This document shows positions 48,870 to 59,349 of a stretch of 64,000 nucleotides of DNA, piece after piece. Numbering within the stretch: position 1 is the first letter of the stretch; the number at the start of each line of letters is the position of its first letter. The translations under genes were made by a program, and so were the position numbers. The DNA is from Paulinella micropora (lineage: Eukaryota; Cercozoa; Imbricatea; Euglyphida; Paulinellidae), in the NCBI GenBank assembly GCA_019918135.1, contig WBZZ01000751.1:96001-160000 (forward strand). The letters are read 5' to 3'. The notes below the pieces were generated by a model that was not told the DNA's origin, made no database searches, and saw only the letters and a list, made by a program, of their open reading frames with translations.

Positions 48870-51134
48870 TCAAGCTACACAGACAGCACAGTCGGCCGGC
48901 CCCAGGGCCTTGCTAGCGGCCTGGGTTCGTATGTAATAGTAGTTTTGAGGCCGAGCTGCCACGCGTAGAACAAAGCGCTGCTGACTCTGCGCTCGGTAGG
49001 ATTTGTCACATGTAAATTGAGCGACTGCGAGCCACACACGAATGGCCCGCGGTCGGCCGCCAAGTGCAGCTGCAAGCGCAAGGGGATTTCCCACACGGTC
49101 TTATAGATCTTCCGGATGTCGTCGGGTAGGTCGCACCCTTGCACAGACCCACCGTCGGCAATGATCTTAGCCCTGAGCTGCTCGTTCCAAAGCCCGCGCT
49201 CTTCTAACTCGGAAACCAGGTGCTTGTTCCACACGACGTGCTCGCCAGAGAGCACCCGACGCACAAAGACGTTCGAGTGGGGAGGTTCAAACGACTCGAA
49301 ATTACCCAGGATCTGAGCGGTCGTGGCAGTCGGCATGTAGGCAATTAGCTGCGAGTTTCGTAGCCCATACTTGGTGATGCTCAGTCGGAGCGAGTCCCAG
49401 CGGTCGTCTGTCTGCTGCCTACCGGGCCACAGATCGAACTGCAGGAGCCCTGGCTAGCAGGAGACCCGCCGAAACTCTTGTAAGCTCCCTTCTCCTGTGC
49501 CAGTTCACAGGACGCCCAGAGAGCACTATAGTACAGCTCATGCGCGATCTTGACATTGAGCTTCTGTGCCTCTGTTGAGTCCCATGGCATCTTCATCAGA
49601 GCAAACACGTCAGCCAGACCGTTTACGCCAAGGCTGCCGGACGATGCAAGAGGTTGCTGCGTCTGGCTTCCTCCGTGGGATAGTCTGTGATGTCGATGAC
49701 AGTGTCGAGATTTCTGATGGCTACACGCACGCACGACCGCAGCAACTCGAAATCAAAGGACTTGCGGTCCTCCGACACGAACCTGGGCAGCGCGATGCTG
49801 GCCAAGTTACACACGCTGTGCTCGCCACACTCGCCACCTGAGCTGTACTGAACCACTTCGGCACAGAGATTCGAACAACGAATCGTGCCCAAGTTGTTTT
49901 GGTTCGATTTCGCGTTCACCGCGTCTTTAAACATGACGTAGGGGACTCCGCCCGACTCGATCTGTGCACGGCAGACGGCGCTCCAGAGCTCGCGCGCCTT
50001 GACGGTGCGCCTCGCCAGGCCCAGCCTCTCGGCCCGCTTGTACTGGGACTCGAACTCCTTGCCGTAGAGAGCATCCAGGTCACCTACGCCCGTCTCGTCC
50101 GGACAAAATAGGGACCATTGTTCATCCCGTTCTACACGCTCCATAAACAAGTCATTGACGGTAAGTCCCAGAAACAAGTCCCGGGCGCGTAGTTCTTCAG
50201 AACCTGTGATCTTTTTGAGGTCTAACCATTCAAACACATCGGGGTGATGTACTGGCAGGTAGACTGCGATCGCCCCCTTTCGCTTCCCGGCCTGATTTGC
50301 GTAGCGAGCGGTCTCGTTGAGCACTTTGCACAAGGGTACCACGCCGTCACTGTGCCCGCCCGTGCTGCGTATCAGGGAGCCCTTGGCCCTCACACAGCCG
50401 AGGTGCAGACCAATACCACCTCCTCCTTTAGAGATAAGAGCAGTGTTTTTGATGGTGTCGTAGATGTCACTCAGCGAGTCGCCCTTGACCGGGAGCAAGA
50501 AGCAGCTGGAAAGCTGGCCCGCTCTTCTCAGCCCGCTGTTAAACAATGTTGGACTCGCGTGAGTATAGAATTGCAATGACATGAGGTCATAGGTCTCTTT
50601 GATGCATTTCAGTGGCTCTTTGGACTCGCGGCGGTGAAGGTGAACGGCAACACGAAGCCACATGAATTGTGCAGTCTCGCACGCACGGCCCTGGCCGTCT
50701 TTGAGCAAATAGGACTTGAGCAGGGTTGAATAACCGAAATAGTCATACAGCATGTCTCGGCGGGCCTCGATCATGGCGTTGAGCTGCCCCGCGTTCTGGT
50801 CCACGAATATGCTGAAAGCTGGCTCCATGCCCTGCCTAAGCTTTTCCATGGCAGCGCTGAAGGTTGGGGGACACTGCTTAGCGTGGTTGGATGCCAATAG
50901 ACGGCCGCCCAAGGCTCCGTATTCCGGGTGCTGAATCGCGAGCGACGCACACGTTGACGCGGCCAGCGAGTCGAGTTCGCTCGTCGGCACGAGGTCGTAC
51001 AGGCCCCCGATAACCCTCTGGGAGACAAGAACGGGGTCAACGGCACCCAACCCCTCGGACAGACTAGCAATTCGCGCCAGAATTTTATCGAGCGAAACGG
51101 CCTGCGTAGATCCATTACGTTTCGTGACCTGCAT
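48870..51134 (-). CDS. nrdA: Ribonucleotide reductase large subunit (class I R1; frame breaks)
   Basis: Catalytic partner of the R2 at 23750. ATG 51134 (MQVTKRNGSTQAVSLDKI). Catalytic residues visible: Cys in GQLSSCFLLPVKG, NLCAEVVQYSSGG (Asn, Cys, Glu), CNLASIALP. Then LGVNGLADVFALMKMPWD, GLRNSQLIAYMPTATTAQ, ESFEPPHSNVFVRRVLSGE, AADRGPFVCGSQSLNLH. A C-terminal CAVC pair, needed for re-reduction, ends the gene at 48870. Frames change near 49640 (GG run), 49452 (GGG run) and 48960. All sites are single-base and the protein between them is well conserved. Confidence 0.9.
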
Positions 51135-51149
51135 CGGGTTTCTATACGT

Positions 51150-51487
51150 TTAGCTTCAGAACTTTTTTTTCTGTGTTCTACCGCAACCCACGCACCAAAG
51201 GCCGCATCAGCCGCTAGAATTTCGCCTCGTCCGGTGAGGGCATAGGAAGCCCACAGGAGCCCGTGTGTTTTTCGGTGTTCTGCCCACCACGCCTCTCCAC
51301 CGAAAAAGCCGGTCTGCTTGTCGTCAAGCGCTCCGCTCAGCCAAAAAACAGCGGGAATTGCGGCCAGTGCTTGCATCCAGGGCTGCGGCCTGTAGATGGC
51401 CAGGCCGGCCACCGCCAATCTGGCCGGCAGGCACCCGCCAAAGAACAGCAGCGAGTTGTCCTCTTTATTTATTTGTGTGTCTGTCAT
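51150..51487 (-). CDS. Small viral membrane protein (GFFGG..WW family)
   Basis: About 110 aa from ATG 51487 (MTDTQINKEDNSLLFFGG). Hydrophobic segments RLAVAGLAIYRP and LAAIPAVFWLSGAL are followed by TGFFGGEAWWAEHRKTHG, a signature I associate with small multi-pass proteins widespread in NCLDVs. An A8 run near 51165 decides the end: with the sequence as given, the frame runs on into the RNR gene in the wrong phase. I placed the end at the A run. Confidence 0.55.
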
Positions 51488-51655
51488 GTTAGCTCAATCA
51501 GTCAGAAACGTTAGACCCTGATGTCGAAAGTTCAATTCTCTGATGTTGCTAAATCTCTGTCAGGCACCTCCTTTTTTTTTGTTGTTTATTAATTTGTAAG
51601 AATATTAAAAAAAGTTCCCGGGAAAAAGAATAATCCTTTTTAATAAATTGTTTTT
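51488..51655. other. Intergenic region with a tRNA-like string
   Basis: Gap between the membrane protein and the helicase gene end. TGTTAGCTCAATCAGTCAG..GTTCAATTCTC recalls D- and T-arms of a tRNA, but stems do not close. The rest is T-rich and A-rich. Confidence 0.3.
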
Positions 51656-54600
51656 TTATACACTCGCGTCGGCAGTCACGCGTTCTGACTTGTCGTCAAG
51701 GCACTGCCGCTTGTGCTGACCCGTCTGCTGTGCGCTATCTGCACTGCTCATGAGCCGGCCGTTTACATCCGGCGCGGCCTGAAAGTCGACATGCTTCCTC
51801 TTTCGCCCCACGATGTCTTTGTCGGCCGGTACAACCACGAACGTGCTCGTGCTCACCCGCGCCCCTGCTGTACGGGCGCGCTCCTTCTCGCCTGTTTCCA
51901 GAAGCCTGTACCCTACCTGGCCTAGGATGTAGTTAGCCATGTTCTTCGCCTTGCCGCCCGCCTTCAGCCGCATCCCGTTGCTCTGTCCGATGCCCTTGGA
52001 CGCATCGCGGACCTGCTGTGACAGCTGGCTTAGCACCTGTTCCTTCCCCTTGAGCAGCGACAGCTGGTACGACACATCTTTACTTTCGACCAGGGCGTTG
52101 ATCGACGGCGCCCCCAGAAGGCCAGCAAAGCCGTTCAGGGCTTTGTGCATAGCCAGATCGCTCTCACACACGACAGGGAGCTCGCGTGTGCTGACAAGAT
52201 CGCTCTGTAGCGCACGCTTCTCGTGGACACGAGACAAGGCCAGCTTGTCCAGCTTCTTCGCGGCGGCCTTGCAATCACGGATGCGCTTGTCCATTTTCTT
52301 GACCCACTTGTAGGTGAGCCATGCGACCTCGTTATCGATCTTCTCTGCGTCCTTCTTCCGTAGTTTCTTGCGCAGCTGGCGCCGCTGCTTGACCAGTTCC
52401 GTCCGCAACAGCTTGAACCCTTCCAGTTCACCAGGAAACTTGGCCAACACAGGCATTATTTTGAGCAAGTGCTTCTCGTCTTCAGAGTGTCTCTGTTTCC
52501 TGCCCATAGCCGCAATCCACTTGCTGATATACTCAGGGGTCAGTTTGTGCCACTTGATGTATTTCAGGATGACCACGTATCGCCTAGTCAGCTCTGGTGG
52601 CGGCCCGCCGTCCTGTCCCTTCTCCTCAAGCGCCTCCAGTTTTTTCCGTTCGTCCTCCCTGATCCGCTCCCGCTCCTCGTCGCTCAGGACCGGAGGCAGT
52701 ACCACTTCGTACTCCTTAATGAGCCAGTCCCAGATCAACACACCCAGGCTCTGACGCTGCTCGACCAACGACGCGAGCAGTCTGAGCTTGAGCGACGAAG
52801 GAACTTCCACCAACCCCCTTTCCCCGTCAGTGTTTACCACGCCGACCAGCGAGTGGCATTTCTCTATCACGCTCCACGGGTTCGGCTTGCCAGTCGACCG
52901 ATAAAGCGCAAGCATGCGCCTCTCCTTGTCACAGTAGTCCAGCTCAAGTTGTTTGAAGAGGGCACAGTGCTCCCAGGGTAGCGCTGCATCCCGTCCGTTA
53001 GCAGGAAAGCTGCGCGGCACGGGCAGGCCCTTCTCGCCAAAGTAGGCATAGATGATGTTGTCGGCCACGTTCCGGGGCCTCATCAACATCTGCGACAGGA
53101 TACGCGCGGGAGGGCCCAGCACAGACACGCTCCCCTCATACGAACAATGCAAAAACACCATGTCGATCGGCGTCTGTAAGTCTACGGCCACACAGAGTCT
53201 GCTCGTGTGGATAAGACACCTCGGGCCGGGAGCCGCAAAGAATTCGTTGATAGTATGTGTCAGCTGCGCGGCCGTGGATTTGGAAGTCACGCCGTCCAAG
53301 AGCATCATACACGCGCCGTCGGACCACGTCGCACGGGCCAGGTTTTCGCGTGCCACGGTCTCATGTTCCAGTTGCGTGCGCTCTCGGGGGGTCGGGTTAA
53401 CGATCGTGCGCACGTTCGGGTCCATGCCAGCAGAGCCTGGCCGTCGGGGGCGTGCTCGGGGAAACGCTGGTGCAAGAGGTCGTACAGCCAGGCCGCCGCT
53501 TTTTGAGTGTGACACGACACAAAGATCTTCTTACCTTGGCTGATCGCGTCTACGACTTTCCCCTCGAATTCGTCGCCCTCCGCCAACACCAGCATCTTAC
53601 GGCGCAAGTGGGGTGGCACGTAGCTGTAGTGGTGCAGCATGATCTCATCTTGGCCCTCTTCCTCGGTCGCAGTACCCTTCCGCCTACAAACCCCCGCGCC
53701 ATCCGCCAACAGAAAGTCCCGCAAGTGCGGGCTACGGTGTATGTCTTTGTCCATGATCAAGAGCCGGGGCGCTTCTGTGCACAGCGCTCGCAGCACGCTG
53801 TCGTTCTCCCGCAGGCGCGAGCCGTTTGTCTCCATGCAGATGCTCTGGTTGAAGATCAGCATGGCCTCGTCCATCACCACCAGGTCCGCCAAGCGCAAGA
53901 ACCTGCAGGCCGACTTCTTGATCTGCTGCGAGAACAGCTTCCAGAGACTTTCCAGCTGGATCAGAAGAATCTGGGCATCGTAGATCTCCTGCCGAGTAGC
54001 ATTCTCGTACAGCACCACTTTGTTGCTGAAGCCGTGGCCGGCCAGAGAGGCTGGCAGCCTCCGATCGCAGTCCTGGGCCTGCGAGATACGGCCTACTATC
54101 CAGACGACACGGGCGGTCGGCTTTTGGGACAACAAGTCACGGATAGCACCGAACGCTGCTTCTGTCTTGCCCAGCCCAGTCACAGCGTTGATGATTTGTA
54201 CCCGATGTTTCTCAAACGAAATAGGATGCACGAAGAACCGGATGCTCCCGTCCGGCAAGACCACTTTGAACAAGTCATCTTCCGTCGCGTACAGGCGCAC
54301 GTGGATGTACCCTCCAAAGTTGTCGACGGACAGCTTCATTTCGTATAGCGCTTCCCTGTCGCCCGTGCGCTCGTCACAAACCGTCTCCCGCCAGCGAGCC
54401 CTCATATCCGGCGGCAGCAGTACCGGGACTGGTCTGCGCACTCCGTCGATCAGGATAGTCTTGCTGTTGGGCTTGGCAAGTCTGCACTGCAGACAGAGGG
54501 CCTTCCTCCTCCAAGTGAGCCTGTAGCGCCTCCAAGTCCACCCGTCCCTCGCGCTTCACATACACCGCGTCGTGCACCAGCACAGACACATTGTCCTCGC

Positions 54601-55480
54601 CGAAAAACCCCACCGTGCGCATCATGATCTCGTTCTCGAACCGAGTAGTCACAAAGTGCACGAAGCGCCCCAGTGTTTGGTAGAGTCTATGCTTGCCGTC
54701 CGGGGTAGCCGAGCACGTCTGCTTCTCACACCACGCCCACAGCCGAGGGAAAAACTTAGCCACTCCTTTGGCCGCCTTCTGGACGCTAACACAAAACGGC
54801 GCGAGCACCTGCAGCTCGCTCGCGTCGACACGGCGCCCGCCCGGCAGCTCAAGGAATCTACCGCCGTGGACCAGCTTGAGCATGTAGCCCTTGACTAGCT
54901 CGTTGTCATCGACGCCCAGCACCGCCTTGGCCTGGCCTAGCACTTCCTCCCGCCTCTCCACAAAGTCGCGCAAGGGCTCCAGCGCAAGCTTTGACTCTGC
55001 CTTCAGCGACGAGGCCAGCCAGTACAGAAAGAAGGGTACCGAGTTGCGAATGTCCAGCTCGATGTGACTGGGGCCAAGAACCAATCGCCGAAGTTCGGCA
55101 GGTGCATTCTGCAGCCCGCTGTCTGCGTACAGCCTCCAGCCCACGTAAGCGCCACTGCGCGGCGGCCTTGCGCCACGGGGCCGTCGGTAATGGACTTCGT
55201 GGAAGCCGTACCTGTTCGTCATGTAGTACATGGACATCAGATAGCGGCGGTAACATGGCTCGAACCGCGCGTCGCGCACCAGCTCCGACAGCAGGGGCAG
55301 ATCCATCTTTTCGCGCAGCGTCAGTAGCGCCTGTCCCTGTCCATGGACAGGATCCTCTTCCCCTTCTGCGGCGCTGTCGTCGTCCACCACGCCAACTTCA
55401 ACAGGCACGCCCAGCCCAGGCGACGCCGGCTGGCTCTCGTCGTAGCATTCGTCCTCGGAGTCCATCTCTATACACTGCAC
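51656..55480 (-). CDS. TVpol DNA polymerase/primase with UL9-like SF2 helicase (frame breaks)
   Basis: Likely replication protein, about 1,270 codons. Part 1 (55480-54500) is TVpol, the PolA-related family of PLVs and virophages: GWRLYADSGLQNAPAELRR, HIELDIRNSVPFFLYWL (catalytic Asp), LRDFVERREEVLG, YMLKLVHGGRF and VSVLVHDAVYVKREG (second Asp). Part 2 (54440-53100) is an SF2 helicase like herpes UL9: INAVTGLGKTEAA (Walker A), LIQLESLWKLFSQ, LVVMDEAMLIFNQ (Walker B), KKIFVSCHTQKAAAW, CLIHTSRLCVAVDL. Part 3 (to 51656) is a helical C-terminus ending in an NLS-like KRKHVDF. Frames change near 54490 (CCC) and 53430. Origin binding is inferred from UL9. Confidence 0.75.
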
Positions 55481-55499
55481 ACACGCAACCAGGACAGTA

Positions 55500-55880
55500 G
55501 TCAGCGAGAGAACCTTTCCTCACGAGCTTGACCACACAACAAAAGTAAAAAGCAAAAGTTTCGCAAAAAATTCATCTTGTTTGCGGCACGGCACAAAAAG
55601 CAAAAGTTTCGCGAAAATTCCCTCTTGTTTGCGGCACGGCACAAAAAAGCAAAAGTTTCGCGAGAATTCCATCTTGTTCGCGGCGCGGCAAATTTCCGGG
55701 AATTCAGCCTCAGTATGTGGTAGGGAAAATTCGGCAATGGTTTCGTTCCGGCTGCGACCACTTTCGGTCAAGGCAGACTCGAGTCTTATGAGAGTGACAC
55801 GGGTGCCGCCCACGTGACAGTAACGGTCTTCTAGAAATTCACCGGTGCGCCGGGCCCGGATGCAGGCCATACACATACGG
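55500..55880. other. Intergenic region with three 48-nt tandem repeats
   Basis: From about 55545 to 55690, three copies of AAAAGCAAAAGTTTCGCGAA..TTC-TCTTGTTTGCGGCACGGCAC. The unit mixes an A-rich half and a GC-rich half. No gene is convincing; it lies between the replicase start and the next rightward gene, a natural place for an origin. Confidence 0.6.
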
Positions 55881-55998
55881 CCATATCACTGCATTTTTGT
55901 CCCGCACTACTGCCTTTTTGTACCATATCAATGCCTTTTTCGCCGTATCACAAATATTTCGGCCATATCACGGCTCCCAGGGACAAAAAGGCAGTGGT
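55870..55998. repeat. Inner copy of words found at the element's tips
   Basis: GCATTTTTGTCCCGC, GCCTTTTTGTACC, TTTCGGCCATATCAC and the reverse GGGACAAAAAGGC occur here. Very similar words (GCCATTTTGTCCCTCGC, GCCATTTTGTACCCGC, TTTCGGCCATATCAC) occur at 15982-16310 in the inverted repeats. Confidence 0.6.
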
Positions 55999-56073
55999 CG
56001 CGCGCCCTTGGGCGAGGACACGCGACCGACTGCCAGTCCACCCTCACAATCCAAGGACCCAAGTACCGACCAG

Positions 56074-57033
56074 ATGCGCAGACAAGGTGACGACCGACAC
56101 GACCGTACCGCCAAGCGCCGACGGCTGACCGGCCAACCACTCATCGCCGCGTTCGTCCGTACGACCGTCCCGTCCGCCGTGCCCAGCGTCCGAGCCCCGA
56201 TCACCCTAGCGACACTGGCGCGCCGGTCGGCGGCACCACCGTCCGAACAAGCCGAACTGGATGCGCTCGCAGACGGAATTTACTGGCCGACGAGCGAGTT
56301 TCCCTTCCGAGCAGCACTGCCAGTGTCAATTGAATTCGGCCAAGACCCCAGCAAGCGGGACCTGCAATATCGCTATTTCGACGACGGGACCAAGCACCAC
56401 CTCGTGGTCTGCCCGGGAGAGACCAGGCTGTCCGTGCTGGACATGAACATTTTGGGCGGATACTGGAATTCTCCTAGCGAGATCGCGGAGCTCTTGCTTC
56501 TTCCGCACGCGGCACCGATTGCGCTGGCGCCTTACCTGATCCCTGAGCTGGCTAGCGTTGTTTGCTCCTACCTCGAGCCAGCTGTTTGTCATGCTCCTGT
56601 GCCTATCCTCACGTTGTCTAGCGCATTCTCCCAACGTTGCTTCATCGGGAAGATACTAGAGGCACAGTTCCCGCTACACGAACACGCATACTGGACGGTG
56701 GTACAGTCGGAGGATGCATGCGGGATGTACAGCGACACCATCTTCAAGCTAGCGGCATCTGCAGACTGGCTGCGAAGGTGTTCTCCGTGGGACGATTTCG
56801 AAAACGAGCTCGTGTTAGCATCCGTGGCTAATATCGCCGGTGCAGAGTCACTCTTAAGAGGGTACAAGATCATGTACTGGATGTTTGCAGAATTTCGTCT
56901 GAACGCGGGGCTACGAGCATTATTCGAGCACATGGCATACCGCCTGAACTCCTTCTCTTCGATTCCCCAAGGGCCCCGGCCCTCCAACGAGTGGCCCTTC
57001 CTGGTTCGCATGCCATCCTTTGTTAGGAACTAA
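56074..57033 (+). CDS. Hypothetical 319-aa protein
   Basis: ATG 56074 (MRRQGDDRHDRTAKRRRL) preferred over the frame's start at 55897, which lies in the repeat-like region. A basic N-terminus (NLS-like), a beta-type middle (FRAALPVSIEFGQDPSKRD; HHLVVCPGETRLSVLDMNI) and a helical end (LLRGYKIMYWMFAEFRL). No family recognised. Intact. Confidence 0.55.
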   Translation: MRRQGDDRHDRTAKRRRLTGQPLIAAFVRTTVPSAVPSVRAPITLATLARRSAAPPSEQAELDALADGIYWPTSEFPFRAALPVSIEFGQDPSKRDLQYRYFDDGTKHHLVVCPGETRLSVLDMNILGGYWNSPSEIAELLLLPHAAPIALAPYLIPELASVVCSYLEPAVCHAPVPILTLSSAFSQRCFIGKILEAQFPLHEHAYWTVVQSEDACGMYSDTIFKLAASADWLRRCSPWDDFENELVLASVANIAGAESLLRGYKIMYWMFAEFRLNAGLRALFEHMAYRLNSFSSIPQGPRPSNEWPFLVRMPSFVRN

Positions 57034-57167
57034 AATTGTACATTTAATTAAAACAATTGTAATTGTCCAATCTACTGATTTAATAACAGTACCAGGCGAA
57101 TAACACATTTTAATTAGTTTGCTAAATCCTATCTTATTAATAAAAACCCTGCCCACTGATGTCAGTC

Positions 57168-58193
57168 TCAGAGCAGCGTCACAGTCAACCACTCGTACCA
57201 AGTGTTGGAGGGATGGATGCCCAAGGCTTCGAGGTCCTCCAGTGGGCGGGCCACTTTAGACTTGCAGTCAAACACTAAATGCCTCGCGGGGTCGACGCCG
57301 TAGGCATGGCCGCCATGGAAGAGTATACCCAGCGGAGCGGCTCTATCGGATAGCCAAGCGGTACCACGCGTCTTCCGGGGCTTGCGCGAGACTGTGGCCA
57401 ACGACTGCCCATGCTTCTCCAGCTCATCCAAATACTCGTAGAACACGGGGACGCAATCCACGGACTTCTTGAAGTCGGAGCGTAGCCTTTCCTTGTACCG
57501 CTTTGGCGCGTCGCACAAGTTGAACAAGGCCATGGCCAGGCACGCGTACGGCTTGTCGAGACGATAGCGCTGCACCACGGCCGTGCCCGCTGAGCGGGCT
57601 CAGGCACGAGGCACAGCGCTAGAGTCTCCGACAGGCCTGTACGGAGTGTCCTTGGCCATGACCTCCGTCTCGATAGTCTGCTTCCAATGCGCAGCCGCGT
57701 AGGTGCCCTCCTTGTCTTTCCACTCCAGTACGTCAACCTTCGGCTCCAGTCTCCACGAGCGGCGCTTGGTCTTCAGGTCCTCCCAAGTAACCTTAATAGC
57801 GTCCCCGTCGCTCTCGTCCCAGTTGCATCGCTTCTTCTCCTCTGCCGTAGGGCGCTGAAGCTCGCGGTAGCGGAACAGTTTGCAGGTAAAGACGTGCGTG
57901 CGGCGCCGCTTGCTGGGCCTCTCCTCCTCCTCCTCCGGGGCGGGCGCGGGGGGCGCGGTCGGCAGCGGTAGCGGCTCAGTAGGTAGCGGCGCGGGCACGA
58001 TCGGCAGCGGCAGCGGCTCCGTAGGCAGCGGCGGGTCGATCGTAACGATGTCGATGTCCTCTTCCTCGTCCTCCCCGTCGCTCCCATCGTCCAGTCCGGT
58101 GGGCGCTGGCACGAACCGTGACAGAGTTTGAGCAACGTCGCCGGGAAGGTCGACTGGGCCCATGGGCATGCCTGCTGAGCAGGCTATACCCAC
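57168..58193 (-). CDS. Possible papain-fold cysteine protease, with in-frame TGA
   Basis: One frame from 58193 to 57168, with a single TGA at 57600-57602. N-terminal half: acidic (DGSDGEDEEEDIDIVTID), Pro-repeat (PLPTEPLPLP) and a basic ERPSKRRRTHVF. Second half: KPYACLAMALFNLCD (Cys at a helix start), PLGILFHGGHAYGVDPAR (His), HLVFDCKSKVA (Asp). Cys-His-Asp in this order is that of papain-like and C39-like folds. It could be the maturation protease lacking elsewhere in this element. Could also be two separate genes. Moderate to low certainty. Confidence 0.4.
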
Positions 58194-58384
58194 AGACGCA
58201 GCGCCCCCCTGGCAAACGAGCTAGCCCTCTGCCATTGGCGCTCGCCGTGGCCCGCTGTCGCAGAGGCTGTCCCCCTTGCCGCTCGCTTGGTCGGCCACGC
58301 CATACGCAACGCAGAGCACTATCATGTACGCTATTGTACACACACATACAACCTGAAAACTCCCAACTTCAAACGAATCTATCT

Positions 58385-59345
58385 GAGCTAATCTTGAGTA
58401 TTTTGGCGTAATTTTTGCTGCACTAGCTTCCTTGTGATGCGGGCTATCTAAATCTACCATCAATTCTTATGGAGCACTCTGGGAGCCGTCCAACCACTTG
58501 ATCAAAGTCACAGAAAAATGGGGCAGACACCATTTTTCCAAGTGACAGTTTGAGACTAATATCGGCCTGATTTTCAAAATTTTTGTTGCGTTAGATTCGT
58601 CCTGATCTGGGCTATTTAAATCTACTCTCATTTTTTATGGGTACCCTCGGGGCGCCGTCCAACCACTTGGTCAAAGTCGCGGAAAAATGGGGTCACCCCC
58701 ACTTTTCCAAGTCACTGTTTGCAGCCAAACTACACGCAATTTGTGTGTGTGTAAGTGGAACGTGTTTATTTCAATGCAACCTTTCAGGATGTATATACAC
58801 ACAGCACCACACACCTGCAAACATGCTCAAAAACATCAAGGGTACCATTCCTATCAGCTACCTGCTTCCCTGGTTCAACAGACCTGGGGTTCTGAGGCCA
58901 AATTCCCCTTGGGCTCACGCCACGTCACAGTTACCCGGCGGGGCCAAAAATCCCACACACTGATTTTGCTCATTTCCTTTTTGCCACCCCTCCCCGCCAC
59001 CGCCCACCTCCCACCGCAAAAATCAGTGCTTTTTCCTTCCAAAACTTGGCAGTGAGCTATCTCGGCCAATCCTGAAGCTTTTTGCGTGATTTTCGCAGCA
59101 TTCGATTCCTCGTGACACGTGCTATTCGAATATATATACTACAGAACAGGAGACCACCGGGAAGCCGTCCAACCGCCCGCCCACCGTCCACCACAAAAAT
59201 CTGGACTTTTTCCTCGCAAAACTTTGCAGTGGTCTATCTCGGCCAATTCTGAAGCTTTTTGCGTAATTTTTGCAGCATTAGCTTCCTCGTGGCGCGGGCT
59301 ATTCGAATCTGTATACTAGCGAACAGGAGACCACCGCGTCCTACC
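58385..59345. repeat. Four degenerate subterminal repeats
   Basis: Three to four copies, each about 170-260 bp, with TTTTTGC-GTAATTTTTGCAGCATTAG, a 'CGTG-CGCGGGCTATTCGAATC' part and GCCGTCCAACC, followed by an A/C-rich CCCACTTTTCC part. They start at about 58390, 58560, 59070 and 59230. No convincing gene. They abut the right inverted repeat and have no copy at the left end. Confidence 0.65.
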
Positions 59346-59349
59346 ACCC

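Noticed and set aside
51486-51550. tRNA-like string with D-arm and T-arm words
   Set aside because: The acceptor and T stems do not pair and there is no T33 before a plausible anticodon, so I do not call a tRNA; a degenerate remnant is possible.
58637-59055. Frames of 108 and 122 aa near the right TIR
   Set aside because: They run across the degenerate subterminal repeats and show no protein-like constraint.
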